From Berghia stephanieae (taxonomy: Eukaryota; Mollusca; Gastropoda; Nudibranchia; Aeolidiidae), in contig CM067445.1 of assembly GCA_034508935.3 (NCBI GenBank), forward strand, positions 83,702,372-83,766,371: a DNA stretch of 64,000 nt, in the 5' to 3' direction. Shown one piece after another: positions 51,545-58,165 of the stretch. Under the pieces are notes generated by a model. That model was given only the letters and a program-made list of their open reading frames with translations. It searched no databases and had not been told where the DNA came from. Each line of letters starts with the position of its first letter. Positions within the stretch are counted from its first letter, which is position 1. The translations under genes and the position numbers were made by a program.

Positions 51545-52143
51545 CCGCTACCTCCAGTGGTCGGTGAGAGAAGGCACTAATAATGAATGACCTGAGTTTG
51601 ATACGAATTTTTAGGATTCGTGGATAGCTCATACGGTAGAGTCACGCTCTCACCTGCCAGGCGGAGTTGTCGTACCAATAAGGTCGCAGATTCAAACCCC
51701 ATCACCGCCGCAAAGTTTTTTAAATTCTCTATTGTATTAATTGTGATACTGAGCCACGAATACCTACATTTGAAAATTATAGACGCCATCTTGACCTAAA
51801 TCTTCCTCTCGAAAGGCAACCAATGTAAATGGTTCAAAACAGGCAAAAGATTTTCTTGAAGCGTTTGTCTTAGTTATGATTATTTCAGCTTTGTTGTGGA
51901 GTTTTCGGATTTTAATTAAAGTTGACTTCGGAAGACCAAAAAGTAGAGAATTGCAGTAATAATTTCTAATAGAAATATTGCGTTATATTAAATCTCACGT
52001 TAATAATGATGTGCTCTTTATCTCACAGTTTCAGGGCGGATCTGGATAAAATCAGCAAGATTTTACAAGACAGGAACTCTGTTCTAAACATCCAATACGA
52101 CTACCTCGATCCAGTCAACATTCCAAACAGCATCAGTATCTAG
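21684..52143 (+). CDS. PLAT-domain lipoxygenase (animal ALOX-type, 15 exons)
   Basis: Lipoxygenases are non-haem iron dioxygenases that add O2 to polyunsaturated fatty acids such as arachidonate to make hydroperoxides; the PLAT domain docks them on membranes. Exons: 21684-22175, 23719-23763, 24457-24585, 27768-27865, 32607-32736, 33161-33256, 34659-34754, 36028-36145, 43920-44012, 45220-45280, 45855-45960, 47196-47287, 48119-48292, 48989-49155, 52029-52143. The total is 2012 nt, one short of 671 codons; human 5-LOX has 674 residues. Residues 1 to about 115 are PLAT (GTDNTVHIKL, DDWFVDKI, FPFFRW). Catalytic motifs are FGRQRLAGVN, NFPVSDK, AHLGLTHL (iron His near 361 and 366), HAAVNFGQYD (His/Asn near 548 and 552) and the C-terminal NSISI-stop (iron-binding Ile). 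All 14 introns have GT/AG borders, and phases agree except for the one-base shortfall in exon 7. Family certain; regiospecificity not deducible. Confidence 0.95.
22478..22590 (+). repeat. Interspersed repeat with ribozyme-like core, copy 2
   Basis: Near-identical to 388-500 (tgttgataaaggggaaaccc, then gaaacgtcc). Lies in lipoxygenase intron 1. Confidence 0.6.
22877..23165 (-). mobile_element. SINE family A copy
   Basis: Tail (atatagcgcaaaaacactta) through minus-strand head (ctcgaaccagggaac). More diverged than the other copies. In lipoxygenase intron 1. Confidence 0.72.
23180..23545 (-). mobile_element. LINE C-terminal fragment (RTE/BovB or L1-like)
   Basis: Minus strand reads LRLTWIDKYTNEEVLAKVGK, then IRKRQLRFLGL, and ends RTAEDRDSWRQLTGN. 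This is the typical end of RTE/craniate-type LINE polymerases ('RRTNEEVL..V', 'IRKRQL.FLGH', 'DR..WR.L'). Confidence 0.78.
23719..23763 (+). CDS. Lipoxygenase exon 2
   Basis: Fifteen codons, IKSLPPDEDFSFSYK, acceptor ttatag, donor gtaaaa, phase 0 both sides. It matches the 'LPxDxxFxxxK' segment linking PLAT to the catalytic domain. Confidence 0.85.
24016..24125. repeat. TTC/TCC trinucleotide tract
   Basis: Pyrimidine-only triplets in lipoxygenase intron 2. Confidence 0.92.
24457..24585 (+). CDS. Lipoxygenase exon 3
   Basis: Forty-three codons, starting WDISKKILQLKAKIALVTLF and ending FGKPR, acceptor ttccag, donor gtatgt. It fits the early catalytic domain; the next exon continues directly into the W..D..FGRQRLAG motif. 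Confidence 0.85.
24745..24960 (+). mobile_element. LINE C-terminal fragment beside lipoxygenase exon 3
   Basis: Frame reads LGTTEDTSLCQCLLCHQDSD then HILQRCQLYDCQT, the cysteine/histidine knuckle ('C.C....QT..HIL..C.LY') at the end of many LINE ORF2 proteins. An acceptor-like ttttccag stands just before it. Confidence 0.6.
24961..25175. mobile_element. Foldback MITE-like element
   Basis: Two arms of about 100 bases (cttggctaagaagctcacaa ... and its complement at 25070-25175) surround a short loop containing ctcactaaactgtatt. One-armed relatives lie at 20650-20770 and 61205-61345. Confidence 0.75.
25176..26777. other. Lipoxygenase intron 3, unassigned part
   Basis: Apart from the ACT tract, nothing recognisable; the 129-codon open frame at 26188-26577 has no family resemblance I can name. 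Confidence 0.45.
25990..26161. repeat. CAA/ACT trinucleotide tract
   Basis: A short caa block followed by about 50 act triplets. Confidence 0.92.
26778..26863. repeat. TTC trinucleotide tract
   Basis: Pyrimidine tract next to the CR1-like LINE end. Confidence 0.9.
26870..27700 (-). mobile_element. CR1-like LINE, 3' part
   Basis: Minus-strand pieces in order: YEIHNEALQYTNAECK, then FLNSKFHHYGQSVKKKCYET with YVRPILEHGRSVWDPHT, then LITDLHWKPLHERQSINKLL and SFFPSTIQLWN. These are the C-terminal landmarks of CR1/L2-type reverse transcriptases ('LVRPILEYASTVWDP', 'SFFPRTI..WN'). It is 5'-truncated with broken frame, in lipoxygenase intron 3. Confidence 0.8.
27768..27865 (+). CDS. Lipoxygenase exon 4 (FGRQRLAG motif)
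   Basis: Acceptor tccacag, donor gtgagt, phases 0 to 2. It reads DDWKSDINFGRQRLAGVNSG and ends SIPD. This is the diagnostic lipoxygenase 'W..D..FG.Q.L.G.NP' block. Confidence 0.93.
28748..29350 (-). repeat. Inverted duplicate of lipoxygenase exon 8 and flanking introns
   Basis: On the minus strand this matches 35871-36164 over about 295 bases at roughly 95% identity, once the SINE at 28890-29189 is removed. It covers about 155 bases of intron 7, the acceptor cttgcag, all of exon 8, the donor ggtaag and about 15 bases of intron 8. The exon copy stays open, with an in-frame 3-base gain and a few substitutions. It lies opposite in direction to the gene, inside a Tc1-like transposase frame. Confidence 0.9.
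28890..29189 (-). mobile_element. tRNA-derived SINE, family A, full length with target duplication
   Basis: Flanked by the duplication (T)AGTCCT at 28883-28889 and 29190-29196. On the minus strand the head looks like a tRNA with A-box-like GTGGTCTCGTGGTATG and B-box GGTTCGAGCC; the tail ends in gcgctatataaaagctc. It interrupts the inverted exon copy at the exon border. Confidence 0.88.
29803..31604 (-). mobile_element. hAT transposon, internally deleted, copy 2 (inside Tc1-like element)
   Basis: It has the same ends and the same internal order as the element at 748-2529, with high identity over its length. The perfect 8-bp target duplication CCACCGAG lies at 29795-29802 and 31605-31612. The insertion splits the Tc1-like transposase just after its HDNVPSHRA motif. 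It has about 44 extra bases near 31150-31193 not present in copy 1. Transposase fragments on the minus strand lie at 30351-30686 (zinc-finger part) and 29959-30306. Confidence 0.93.
32150..32221. repeat. TA dinucleotide tract
   Basis: About 36 copies of ta in lipoxygenase intron 4. Confidence 0.93.
32607..32736 (+). CDS. Lipoxygenase exon 5
   Basis: Acceptor ccacag, donor gtaaga, phases 2 to 0. With the previous exon it makes DNFPVSDKLVGTLLG, then the helix AIEQKRLYITDLKILDGIP, like 'EEIKDGHIYIVDFKVL.G' in coral lipoxygenase. Confidence 0.93.
32928..32990 (+). mobile_element. SINE family A head fragment
   Basis: Only the tRNA-like head is present (gcggctatgtggccttgtgg, then cggatcggaaggtcctggat); it breaks directly into an ATG trinucleotide tract upstream of lipoxygenase exon 6. 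Confidence 0.7.
32995..33102. repeat. ATG trinucleotide tract
   Basis: About 35 atg triplets between a SINE head and lipoxygenase exon 6. Confidence 0.93.
33161..33256 (+). CDS. Lipoxygenase exon 6
   Basis: Thirty-two codons, phase 0 both sides; it starts VCTPIALFFVDSKNNLVPVA and ends IQLFQQPGGHNP. It matches 'APLALFYVNKLGHLMPIAIQINQEPGPENP'. Microsatellite and SINE pieces press on both sides of it. Confidence 0.93.
33262..33522 (-). mobile_element. SINE family A copy abutting exon 6
   Basis: It starts within about 10 bases of the donor at 33257 (tccatttaacgtgctcaaag, gcgcttta) and ends with the minus-strand head (gactcgaacctgagac). It is shortened in the middle. Confidence 0.72.
33523..34658. 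other. Lipoxygenase intron 6, rest
   Basis: No gene recognised; minus-strand frames at 33573-34050 look unrelated to known families. Confidence 0.45.
34659..34754 (+). CDS. Lipoxygenase exon 7 (first iron His), one base short
   Basis: Acceptor ggcag, donor gtgtgt. It encodes IFTP... then WTLAKMWYNNAEAQHHQALA and HL, with the first iron His of the H-x4-H pair at its end. The previous exon ends in phase 0 and the next needs phase 1, so 97 bases are expected but 96 are present. The frame breaks within or between two five-C runs (34664-34668 and 34674-34680 region). Either the assembly lost a C or this allele is frameshifted. Confidence 0.88.
34755..35420. repeat. 14-bp tandem repeat at exon 7 donor
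   Basis: About 47 units of gtgtgtctatcatg (with gct, gtt, gat, cgt variants). The first unit supplies the gtgtgt donor of lipoxygenase exon 7. Confidence 0.95.
35485..35580. repeat. CTC/CAT trinucleotide tract
   Basis: ctc triplets followed by cat and cac triplets. Confidence 0.9.
36028..36145 (+). CDS. Lipoxygenase exon 8 (second iron His)
   Basis: Acceptor cttgcag, donor gtaaga, phases 1 to 2. It begins GLTHLMFEGFAIATHRHLSP, giving the second His of H-x4-H, then HPIFKILAPHFLYLIAIN as in '(S)AHPVFKLLQPHIYGVLAID'. The two iron histidines are therefore split by an intron. An inverted copy of this exon lies at 28748-29350. Confidence 0.94.
36165..37538. other. Lipoxygenase intron 8, left part
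   Basis: AT-rich; a loosely repeated pair near 36470-36540 and 36700-36760 (gacgaatcttttgagtcatc / gacaaatcttttgtgccatc). Otherwise nothing recognised. Confidence 0.45.
37547..39298 (-). mobile_element. hAT transposon of a second family, in lipoxygenase intron 8
   Basis: The ends match as inverted repeats (CAGGGTTGCCA at the left, TGGCAACCCTG at the right) and sit between perfect 8-bp duplications TTTGGCAC (37539-37546 and 39299-39306). The minus strand carries the C-terminal half of a transposase. At 1752 bp the element is internally deleted and could move only with help. Confidence 0.92.
38128..38844 (-). CDS. hAT transposase C-terminal fragment with dimerisation domain
   Basis: An open frame of 238 codons within the element at 37547-39298. 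The C-terminal third has FWFGVMKTPGFEELGQYVMN, then LIVPSRNAVIERVFSLV and NRMGVLCLNAIIRIK, the typical hAT dimerisation ('C.P.S.A..ER.FS......R.R...N......I') motif. The catalytic N-terminal half is absent, consistent with internal deletion. The frame is intact, suggesting fairly recent activity of the family. Confidence 0.8.
   Translation of the reverse strand: MELPCSWNLGTRSHECSKYVLEFVPNEQQRQSVEGRMRHTKQRCLSMLEVACEQIKLRLPSTKDMFKGLSQLSPAKVLNQVDKPAFSSLLFLHLVKSDLEEDQYRRLTFIDWSDVEAFKTTGLPSDTHKFWFGVMKTPGFEELGQYVMNCLIVPSRNAVIERVFSLVTATKTKPRNRMGVLCLNAIIRIKSHLQQRSKCCKDFVATSKMIALHNTKVLYTKSDEKDEEQQEECIQQFL
39307..40229. other. Lipoxygenase intron 8, between hAT and LINE
   Basis: AT-rich with a G run and A/T-rich simple sequence; no gene seen. 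Confidence 0.45.
40230..43370 (-). mobile_element. Non-LTR retrotransposon (LINE, Jockey/CR1-like), nearly full ORF2
   Basis: Read on the minus strand it has, in order: an AP endonuclease (LTHILSLNVESQ, VDILLLQETHLY, GGVSVYAKE) near 43190-42560; the RT start (KNGKAAGIDGVYPDMV, LLSCLYKLLERVLLNRW) near 41960-41730; GVPQGSVLAP at 41400; the catalytic box LGYTDDWALVTQ near 41290; and a C-terminal zinc knuckle (CPICPRCGQEPETAEHLVER) near 40400-40350. The frame is broken a few times (for example near 42400 and between the blocks at 41415-41840 and 41100). The catalytic box has YTDD where YADD is usual. GC content is clearly higher than the flanks, a sign of recent insertion into lipoxygenase intron 8. 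Confidence 0.9.
43620..43805 (+). mobile_element. tRNA-derived SINE, family C
   Basis: Head with TAGCTCACACGGTAGAG and B-box GCAGGTTCAAACCCC, then an A/T-rich link and the tail attctccattgtcttctggc. Related copies form the inverted repeat at 50965-51725. Lies next to the LINE 5' side in lipoxygenase intron 8. Confidence 0.75.
43920..44012 (+). CDS. Lipoxygenase exon 9
   Basis: Acceptor ttttcag, donor gtgaga, phases 2 to 2. It reads DCVNDLENEEGWMNKITNVG then SAGIKAIIAKG, matching 'AR..LI..GG..D......GG.G' after the exon 8 helix. Confidence 0.88.
44982..45172. mobile_element. MITE D truncated copy before lipoxygenase exon 10
   Basis: Matches the left two thirds of 7421-7714 (gggttctacagtcgtgacgt, gacgagcataaaagtgtatc, ccatgttttgacttttatac) and then stops; the exon 10 acceptor follows 47 bases later. 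Confidence 0.72.
45220..45280 (+). CDS. Lipoxygenase exon 10
   Basis: Acceptor tggtcag, donor gtaagt, phases 2 to 0. It reads IQAWRLDVEGTFPEFMKQRG, aligned with '...LP..LK.RGV'. A truncated MITE ends about 45 bases upstream. Confidence 0.85.
45453..45822. repeat. Compound ATG/TTA/ATG trinucleotide tract
   Basis: About 120 bases of atg, about 170 of tta, then about 85 of atg again, just upstream of lipoxygenase exon 11. Confidence 0.95.
45855..45960 (+). CDS. Lipoxygenase exon 11
   Basis: Acceptor gtccag, donor gtaagt, phases 0 to 1. It reads VDDPNLLPSYHYADDALEVF then KAIHRYVHDYVLLYY, the well-conserved 'LP.Y.YRDDAL.LW.AI..YV..Y' helix. It sits 33 bases past a long ATG/TTA microsatellite. 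Confidence 0.93.
46170..46755. repeat. Minisatellite, ~35-bp unit
   Basis: About 17 units. The left part is gtatcggtcctcttggtgta plus aatcagcattatatgtc; the right part is gtccgaagtcctattggcgt plus aaatcaacattatat. The unit shifts in steps along the array. Confidence 0.93.
46818..46930. repeat. CAT trinucleotide tract
   Basis: About 35 cat triplets shortly after the minisatellite. Confidence 0.92.
47196..47287 (+). CDS. Lipoxygenase exon 12
   Basis: Acceptor aacag, donor gtattt, phases 1 to 0. It reads SPQTLQEDSEIQAWAEELWR and ends GGCGYK, as in 'DD..V..D.EIQ.W......G'. Confidence 0.92.
47300..47690. repeat. Minisatellite, ~18-19-bp unit
   Basis: About 20 units of catgtgacatatcataa, decaying to catatcat toward the right; begins 15 bases past the lipoxygenase exon 12 donor. 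Confidence 0.92.
48119..48292 (+). CDS. Lipoxygenase exon 13 (HAAVNFGQYD)
   Basis: Acceptor tccacag, donor gtaaac, 58 codons, phase 0 both sides. It contains the hallmark VEHAAVNFGQYDEFGFPPNY with the third iron His and the Asn ligand, followed by PALLKGKPPASK. Confidence 0.96.
48488..48563. repeat. ATG trinucleotide tract
   Basis: About 25 triplets in lipoxygenase intron 13. Confidence 0.92.
48989..49155 (+). CDS. Lipoxygenase exon 14
   Basis: Acceptor ccccag, donor gtaagg, phases 0 to 2. It starts EREVTDEDIVKCLPNQDEAF and ends KAIDLVKR. It corresponds to the 'T...I...LP' and 'F...LG.Y' region before the C-terminal helix. Confidence 0.9.
49156..50964. other. Lipoxygenase intron 14, left part
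   Basis: AT-rich. A stretch near 49240-49500 faintly resembles a SINE (gtgctttacaacac) but is too decayed to assign. Confidence 0.45.
50965..51725. repeat. Inverted repeat built from family C SINEs
   Basis: Arms 51004-51271 and 51455-51715 are near-perfect reverse complements of each other, each with a tRNA-like head, a unique flank (accgactactggaggtagcg) and a CA/TG tract. The SINE tail (agatgaagtgagtagaaaag) precedes both arms in the same direction (about 50972 and 51410). The spacer is about 185 bases. Confidence 0.85.
52029..52143 (+). CDS. Lipoxygenase exon 15 (C-terminal iron Ile)
   Basis: Acceptor ctcacag, stop TAG. It reads FRADLDKISKILQDRNSVLN and ends YLDPVNIPNSISI. The final Ile is the carboxylate iron ligand of animal lipoxygenases, so the 3' end of the gene is fixed. 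AATAAA follows at 52665. Confidence 0.95.
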
Positions 52144-52664
52144 ATTTCTTACGAGTCATTCGTGACCACATAGTGAGTGTCAATCTGGTGTTATGGGGAA
52201 CACATGGATGGTAAAAGTTTGTTTGAAGTCAAACCCACTGCCATCAACCAGTGTCATGTCATGGGGACCCATCTGTCCAACGTTAAAATGACTTGAAATA
52301 TCAGATTGTAGTTTTTATCAGTATCGATACTAAATCCTATATCGATGGTCTGCAGTCAAACATTAGAACGTATTTTGGGTTCCAGACTTGTGGTCTTGTA
52401 TGTTTAAAATGAAAAGTTCCACGGGCTTGACTACCTTTAATATCTTTATACATTTCGTTTTCTTTCATTTCAATACTTTTATTATCATTTATATTTTGAT
52501 TTTCACGGCTTAAAATATAAGTTATATATTCATAGCTTCTTCTTTTGACAAATAGATATAATCGATATGTAATATGAAAAGGCCTAACATAAGCTTGGTT
52601 AGAAAAATTTATTTCATTCATGTTTATAGTTCATTTATGACATTGTTACCACATGATGAGATTA

Positions 52665-52670
52665 AATAAA
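52665..52670 (+). terminator. Possible polyadenylation signal of lipoxygenase gene
   Basis: AATAAA about 520 bases past the stop codon, the first clear one after it. Inference from position only. Confidence 0.3.
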
Positions 52671-52873
52671 TATTGTGAGTAAATCGGAAAGTAATTGTGG
52701 CTTTTTTTCGATAGATCCGTCGGAATAGCGACATTAACTGGTTATAGGTAAAAAAAAAACAAAAAAAAAAAACAAACAAAAACAAAAAAAACAAAGCAAA
52801 CAAAAAACAAATAAACAAAGACCAAACCCCAGCTATTGAGTGTAACAGTGGTCATGACCTAAGAAGGATATTC

Positions 52874-52875
<2 letters not shown>

Positions 52876-52946
<71 letters not shown>
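52876..52946. repeat. GA dinucleotide tract
   Basis: Purine tract with two short breaks. Confidence 0.9.
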
Positions 52947-53778
52947 TGAACAAGTGTGTATGTATGTCATATTATTTGCCCAACTGGCGTAAGCATCACT
53001 GTATGTCTGACTGGAATATAAATCTAGTCCATAAAAGTTATTGTCGTTTGGACGTGTTTAAAGAGTAAAATTTGAAGTAATAAAAGTCGATTTTCCCAGA
53101 ATTCTAGAAAATAAACAGAGGATAAGAAAATGGATTGTGAGTTCGTCTCTTTTTCTATTCATTTAATCCATTTCGACCAATTATATCACTACGCGTTAGA
53201 CTTTGTAAACAACACAAAACGACATCCTCAGTTTGTTCACCGGTTACGGTCAGCGGTTGCGTTGACCTGACATATCAATAAATTTTGTCCATTGCAACTA
53301 AAATTGGATTGCCGAGACTTCTTATTAAATATAATGGGCTTAAAACGCACTATCTAGGTTTCTCTTTGCAAAACATTGCAGAAATTACTGTTAGAACTTT
53401 ATACATGCCCTTACAGAGAGAACGTCAACATAGCATTGCGTATGCGTCTCTCTTACCAACTGAGGAAATATATTGTTTGGTTTATGAGATATCACTTTTA
53501 AAATGTTAGTATATATATAGGCCTACATACTTTTATAAAATAAAAATATAACCAATAAACTTATGTTGATGAAAAATTCAAAGTAATGCACCAATTAAAT
53601 TCGTTTCTTTTAGTCTTGAGTTACCCAATCGTGAAGTCAGTGATTTCACGGTGTGTGATCTTAATCTTGGATGCAGTATATGTAGCGTTATAAAACTGTA
53701 GCATTACTTGTGTATTCCATATGAAATTCTCATAATTCATAATTGAACGTTGATGGGTTTTTAAAAGAAAGAAAGAAA

Positions 53779-53779
<1 letters not shown>

Positions 53780-53859
<80 letters not shown>

Positions 53860-53863
53860 AGAG

Positions 53864-53907
<44 letters not shown>

Positions 53908-53910
53908 GAG

Positions 53911-53952
<42 letters not shown>
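53780..53952. repeat. TA/GA/GATA compound tract
   Basis: ta run, ga run, about eleven gata units, then a second ga run. Confidence 0.92.
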
Positions 53953-53954
<2 letters not shown>

Positions 53955-54199
53955 GAATATTACATATGACTAAAACAGGAATGTGTTTGCATTTTATCAG
54001 ATATAATTACAATGGCAAGAAGAACTTCTCGCAGGGACTGATGGGACATGTTCTTAGTATGTCAACTAGATAACACTACGCTAACGTCTCATTTTTGCTT
54101 CAACCACCCAGGAATACACACGCTACAATTTAAATATAAAAATATAAACGGAAGACAGCAGATGCTTCACTAAGGATCACCTTCTTTCTGATTGAATGA

Positions 54200-54640
54200 T
54201 TTTAAAAGAATGAGTCCTCCTGGAAAGGTAAGTTGTTCACAAATGATCAGACACAAATGGGAAGGTTTCTTTGCTAACCAAACTTATGAAGATCTTTGAA
54301 GATTTCAAATGTCCATATTGTGTTGAAATTCCTTATTGAAATCAATGAATATCGCCATCATTTGCACGCAAATATATCACGAATTAAAGTCCTCAATAAA
54401 ACAAGGTTATCCATGTTTCATGAGTCTTTCCTATAGCCGTACTTGAAGTCTAACAGTATCTGTGTTTCAAATAGAACTTGAAGGGCAGACGCTTGTTGAC
54501 CATCTTTTCCATTAGATTGTATAAGCAGATGATGATGGAGATTGACGGTATTTGAAGATTCAGAGTGGTCATTCTCAGCTTGTGGAATTAGAATCACACT
54601 AATCAGATTTTATCTCAATTGAAAAGTCTACATTGTCAAT
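54200..54640 (-). mobile_element. Decayed LINE reverse transcriptase fragment
   Basis: Minus-strand frames give NLMEKMVNKRLPFKF, YGYRKDS, MDNLVLLRTLIRDI and MMAIFIDFNKEFQHNMDI, resembling the 'R.QFGFR.GR', 'QI..LR.LIE' and 'FIDFKKAFD' blocks of non-LTR RTs, in the right order but with several frame breaks. Confidence 0.55.
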
Positions 54641-55087
54641 TTCATAATAGATAACCATAAGGGCAATATGACTTTTTGTGGAAGATTATCATAATCCAAT
54701 GATTTTGGGCTATGCAACATCTTTCTATGTGGTCGTCCTCAAGTAGTTCGATTTCTTGTTGTCGGGGAGGAGGAGGAGAACCAGATCGTGTAAATTAGAA
54801 CGGATCTATAGGATGAGATTCCGCTGGTATTCCCATACACTGATCTCATGCGACAGTTAGTAGACTCCTGTTCGGGGAGTTAAGGCAATATATCTGCTTT
54901 TAGCAATGCATACTACACTTTCCATGGTAGAAAAGGAAACCCATACTCGATGTGGATTTCTGATAAGGTCCTTCTCGCCTTCTCTATTTTTTTAAATCCC
55001 AGAGAACCATTGTGCCTTCGGGCCCGTGAAAACTCATTGAACTGATAGAGTACAATGAGCCGTGCGAGGATCTGTACATCCATCAAC

Positions 55088-55275
55088 TACAGACGAAGAG
55101 GAAGAGGAAGAAGACGAAGAAGAAGAAGAAGAAGAAGAAGAAGAAGAAGAAGAAGAAGAAGAAGAAGAAGAAGAAGAAGAAGAAGAAGAAGAAGAAGAAG
55201 AAGAAACGAGAAAAGAGGAGGGGGTGAGGAGAGGGAGAAGGAGGAGGAGGAGTAGGAGGAAGAAAAGAAAAGAAG
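55088..55275. repeat. GAA purine tract
   Basis: About 40 gaa triplets then irregular purines; strongly strand-asymmetric. Confidence 0.93.
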
Positions 55276-55824
55276 TTGAAAAATATAAAAGGTTGGGATG
55301 TAAAAGGGGAAGAGGAGGAGCGAGAAGAGAAGTGGGAAAGTAATTTTAAAAAGAAAAGCCAGACTACACAATTTTACAACTCGCATCCAATTGTGGCATT
55401 CAATTATGATTGTTACTACTCCGTTTCTAGCCATAAATACTGGTATAAACTCCAGAGTAATCAATCCTTTGTGTCTTAGAACACGTTTCATGCGTTTCAG
55501 GTATCACTTCGTAATATATTCGTCTTATAAAAGACGATAATGGTATAAAAACTATCTAGCTCCACGGCTGAGCTATTGGGACCTATACACTGTCATGTTA
55601 AGTGTACTTGTCTGCCACCCAAGCAATAATTCAGCCCCACATAATATCAATTGTAAGACAGACGATTGACAAAGGGCATGGGGTCGTCAGATGCCCAGAT
55701 TCAATTCCCTCAACAGTGTGTCCAGATATTGTGAGAAATGTTTCCAAATAATGATAATTGAATACTAGACTCACGTCACAGCCAACATGTTCGAGTCTCG
55801 TGTAACATTTATTGTGGTTGTAAT

Positions 55825-56112
55825 TGGATTCAATAGTCTGACGTCACGCCGCCGGCAACGGCGGCCATCTTGGTTCTAAACAAAGAAAATCATTACGTTT
55901 TATTCTTCAAGCTGGCTAGAACTTGTGACCAGAATGTGTAAAAGTCAAAACATGATCAAATTTATGGGGGTTTTTTCCTCTGGATACGCTTTTATGCTCG
56001 CCGGAGAAATATTTCATACTGCGGCCGCCATTGTTCCGATAGTTTAGAGCCAGTGTTGCTAAGTTACCATGCGTCATTAGGAAGGAAGTGACGTTACGAC
56101 TATTGAATCCTA
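55825..56112. mobile_element. MITE D, unit 1 of a tandem pair
   Basis: Ends are inverted repeats (GGATTCAATAGTC / GACTATTGAATCC). The body contains cggcggccatcttggttcta and agttaccatgcgtcattagg. It is joined directly to a second copy. Confidence 0.8.
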
Positions 56113-56413
56113 TTGGATTCAGTAGTCTGATGTTACGCCTCCCGGCAACGGCGGCCATCTTGGTTCTAAACAAAGAAAATCATTACTTTTTATTCTTCAA
56201 GCTGGCTAGAACTTTTCATGTCTTGTGACCAGAATGTGTAAAAGTCAAAACATGATCAAATTTATGTTTTTTTTTCCCTCTGGATACGCTTTTATGCTCT
56301 CCGGAGAAATATTTCATACGGGCGTCCGCCATTGTTCCGATAGTTTAGAGCCAGTGTTGCTAAGTTACCATGCGTCATTAGGAAGGAAGTGACATTACGA
56401 CTATTGAATCCTA
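56113..56413. mobile_element. MITE D, unit 2 of a tandem pair
   Basis: Near-identical repeat of 55825-56112 in the same direction, sharing the junction cctattggattcagtagtct. Single copies lie at 7421-7714 and, truncated, at 44982-45172. Confidence 0.8.
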
Positions 56414-58016
56414 TTGTAAGGTACAAGTGAAGTCTGCACTTGTGGCCTGCTTTAACTTAAAGGGTTTCCAACCTACAAATTAGTCATGGGCACGACAACA
56501 CGGATCATAGAATTAACTCATATTCTTTAAAAATTGCTCGAAAAAGGCGGGGCGGGGGGAATAAAAAAATCAAAACACAAAACACACGTCCTTATTGTAC
56601 TCATACCATTATGTTTTCCTTAATTAAGTGGAAGATGTAAATACGTAATTATTTTTCAGCTAAATATCATAGAAGCAACAATAATCCAAGAATTCACAAT
56701 AACAACAGTGAAGTTACATTATTTTTGTTAGATTGCAAAGTCACAATCTTCGTACAGGCATTACAATTACCCAATAAGTTTTACTTGGGTTGAAAAAAAA
56801 AAGGCACAGTTTATTTTAACACCATGGACCCATACTAGCATTTATATCGTAGAATGATTGACCTTAAACGACAGCCAGTAAAAGGAAACCTCTTCATTTT
56901 GACTTATCGGGAATTATTTTCCTATTTTGATGGAAACAATCTTTAAATGATAGATATTGCCTTTTTAGATAAAATGGTCTTCAAAATAACTTTACATGGG
57001 AAAGAGGAAGAGGAGAACAACAACACACTCTCCAATAACAACAAATAACTAAGTATCTGGTCAATCTGTGATGGAATCTGATTAAGGATCATCACTCTAT
57101 AAACTGAACATATATTTGGATTTGAATAAATAGCATTTATGATCTGAACCAGTTTTAAGTTGAGTTATGCCATTCGTCAGGATCATATTTCATTTTCTAT
57201 ATTGAGTATGTAAGAGTTTAATAAAAAAGATTTTAAATGGAAATCATTCTTGTAAGAATCATACTGGAGGTTGGTGTATTTTTTTAACAGATCAGATCAT
57301 ATCATGTTTTTTAAAACATTCCTTGGCATCGTATATTCTTGATATGTAATAGTTAGGTGTCGATTTAAAGGAAAAGAACGGAGGGGGGGGGGGGGGTGGA
57401 GAGGGAGATCAATTAAATATTGTCATGTCTAATTTATTGAGGTACCTTTGCAAAATCCCGCCCACGATCAGCCAAAAAGTCAGTCATTTGATTTAAAACA
57501 CTTATAACCAACTATAGTGTATTGCCTCAGAATAAAAAAAATATGTTACTAAACGTTACTTACTTATTTACAACTGTTTCCACGGATATTTCTTTTTAAA
57601 GACATGACGATTCGGAGTTTCGATTTTGTTTGAGCGGGAGTTAGATGTTTTCACCTTCGGTTAATCTGAATTAGGTTGTGTAATATAGATCTAGGCCAAC
57701 AGTACTCACAATAGGCGCTCCTACAACTCAATTTAGTAGGGGGGGGGGGGGGGGAATAATAATTAGACTTGATTGCTATACTTTTACTTTTTAAGGGTAT
57801 ACAAATCATCAAAAATCCACCAAAACAATCCGCCAGGCCATTTCTCCCTGTCACGCGATGATAAAAATCCGCCAATTTGGCAACACTGAACAGGCGCCGT
57901 GCTTCGGGGTATTAATATTATTCGACCTGTGTATTGCGGCAATATGCCGATACGAATGCCTGAATTATTTTGGTCCTCTATTGAAGAAGACCTTACCATC
58001 ATATTATTATAAAAAG
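56414..58016. other. Intergenic, no gene recognised
   Basis: AT-rich with two G runs. The end of the stretch at 57870-57890 (ccaatttggcaacactg) resembles a single hAT terminal repeat, without a visible partner. Confidence 0.4.
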
Positions 58017-58165
58017 GGGCTGTGTGGCCTTGAGCAAGTCACCTCGCCCTAGCTCAAATTGCAGCACTGCACTGCGGCTGACTCCTGGGTTATTCCAGTC
58101 TTCCCTTGGAATAAAAATAGGCCCTCCAGACAAATTTCCCCAAGAGATGAATAAAGGGAATTTTA
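58017..58165 (+). mobile_element. SINE family B, 5'-truncated
   Basis: It lacks the tRNA-like head but matches the family B body and tail (ttgagcaagtcacctcgccc, tcttcccttggaata, gatgaataaagggaatttt). Confidence 0.75.

Noticed and set aside
55055-55343. Arg/Glu-rich open frames
   Set aside because: Readings of a GAA purine tract without other support.
57640-57900. A further hAT element
   Set aside because: Only one terminal-repeat-like end (ccaatttggcaacactg) was seen; no partner end or target duplication.
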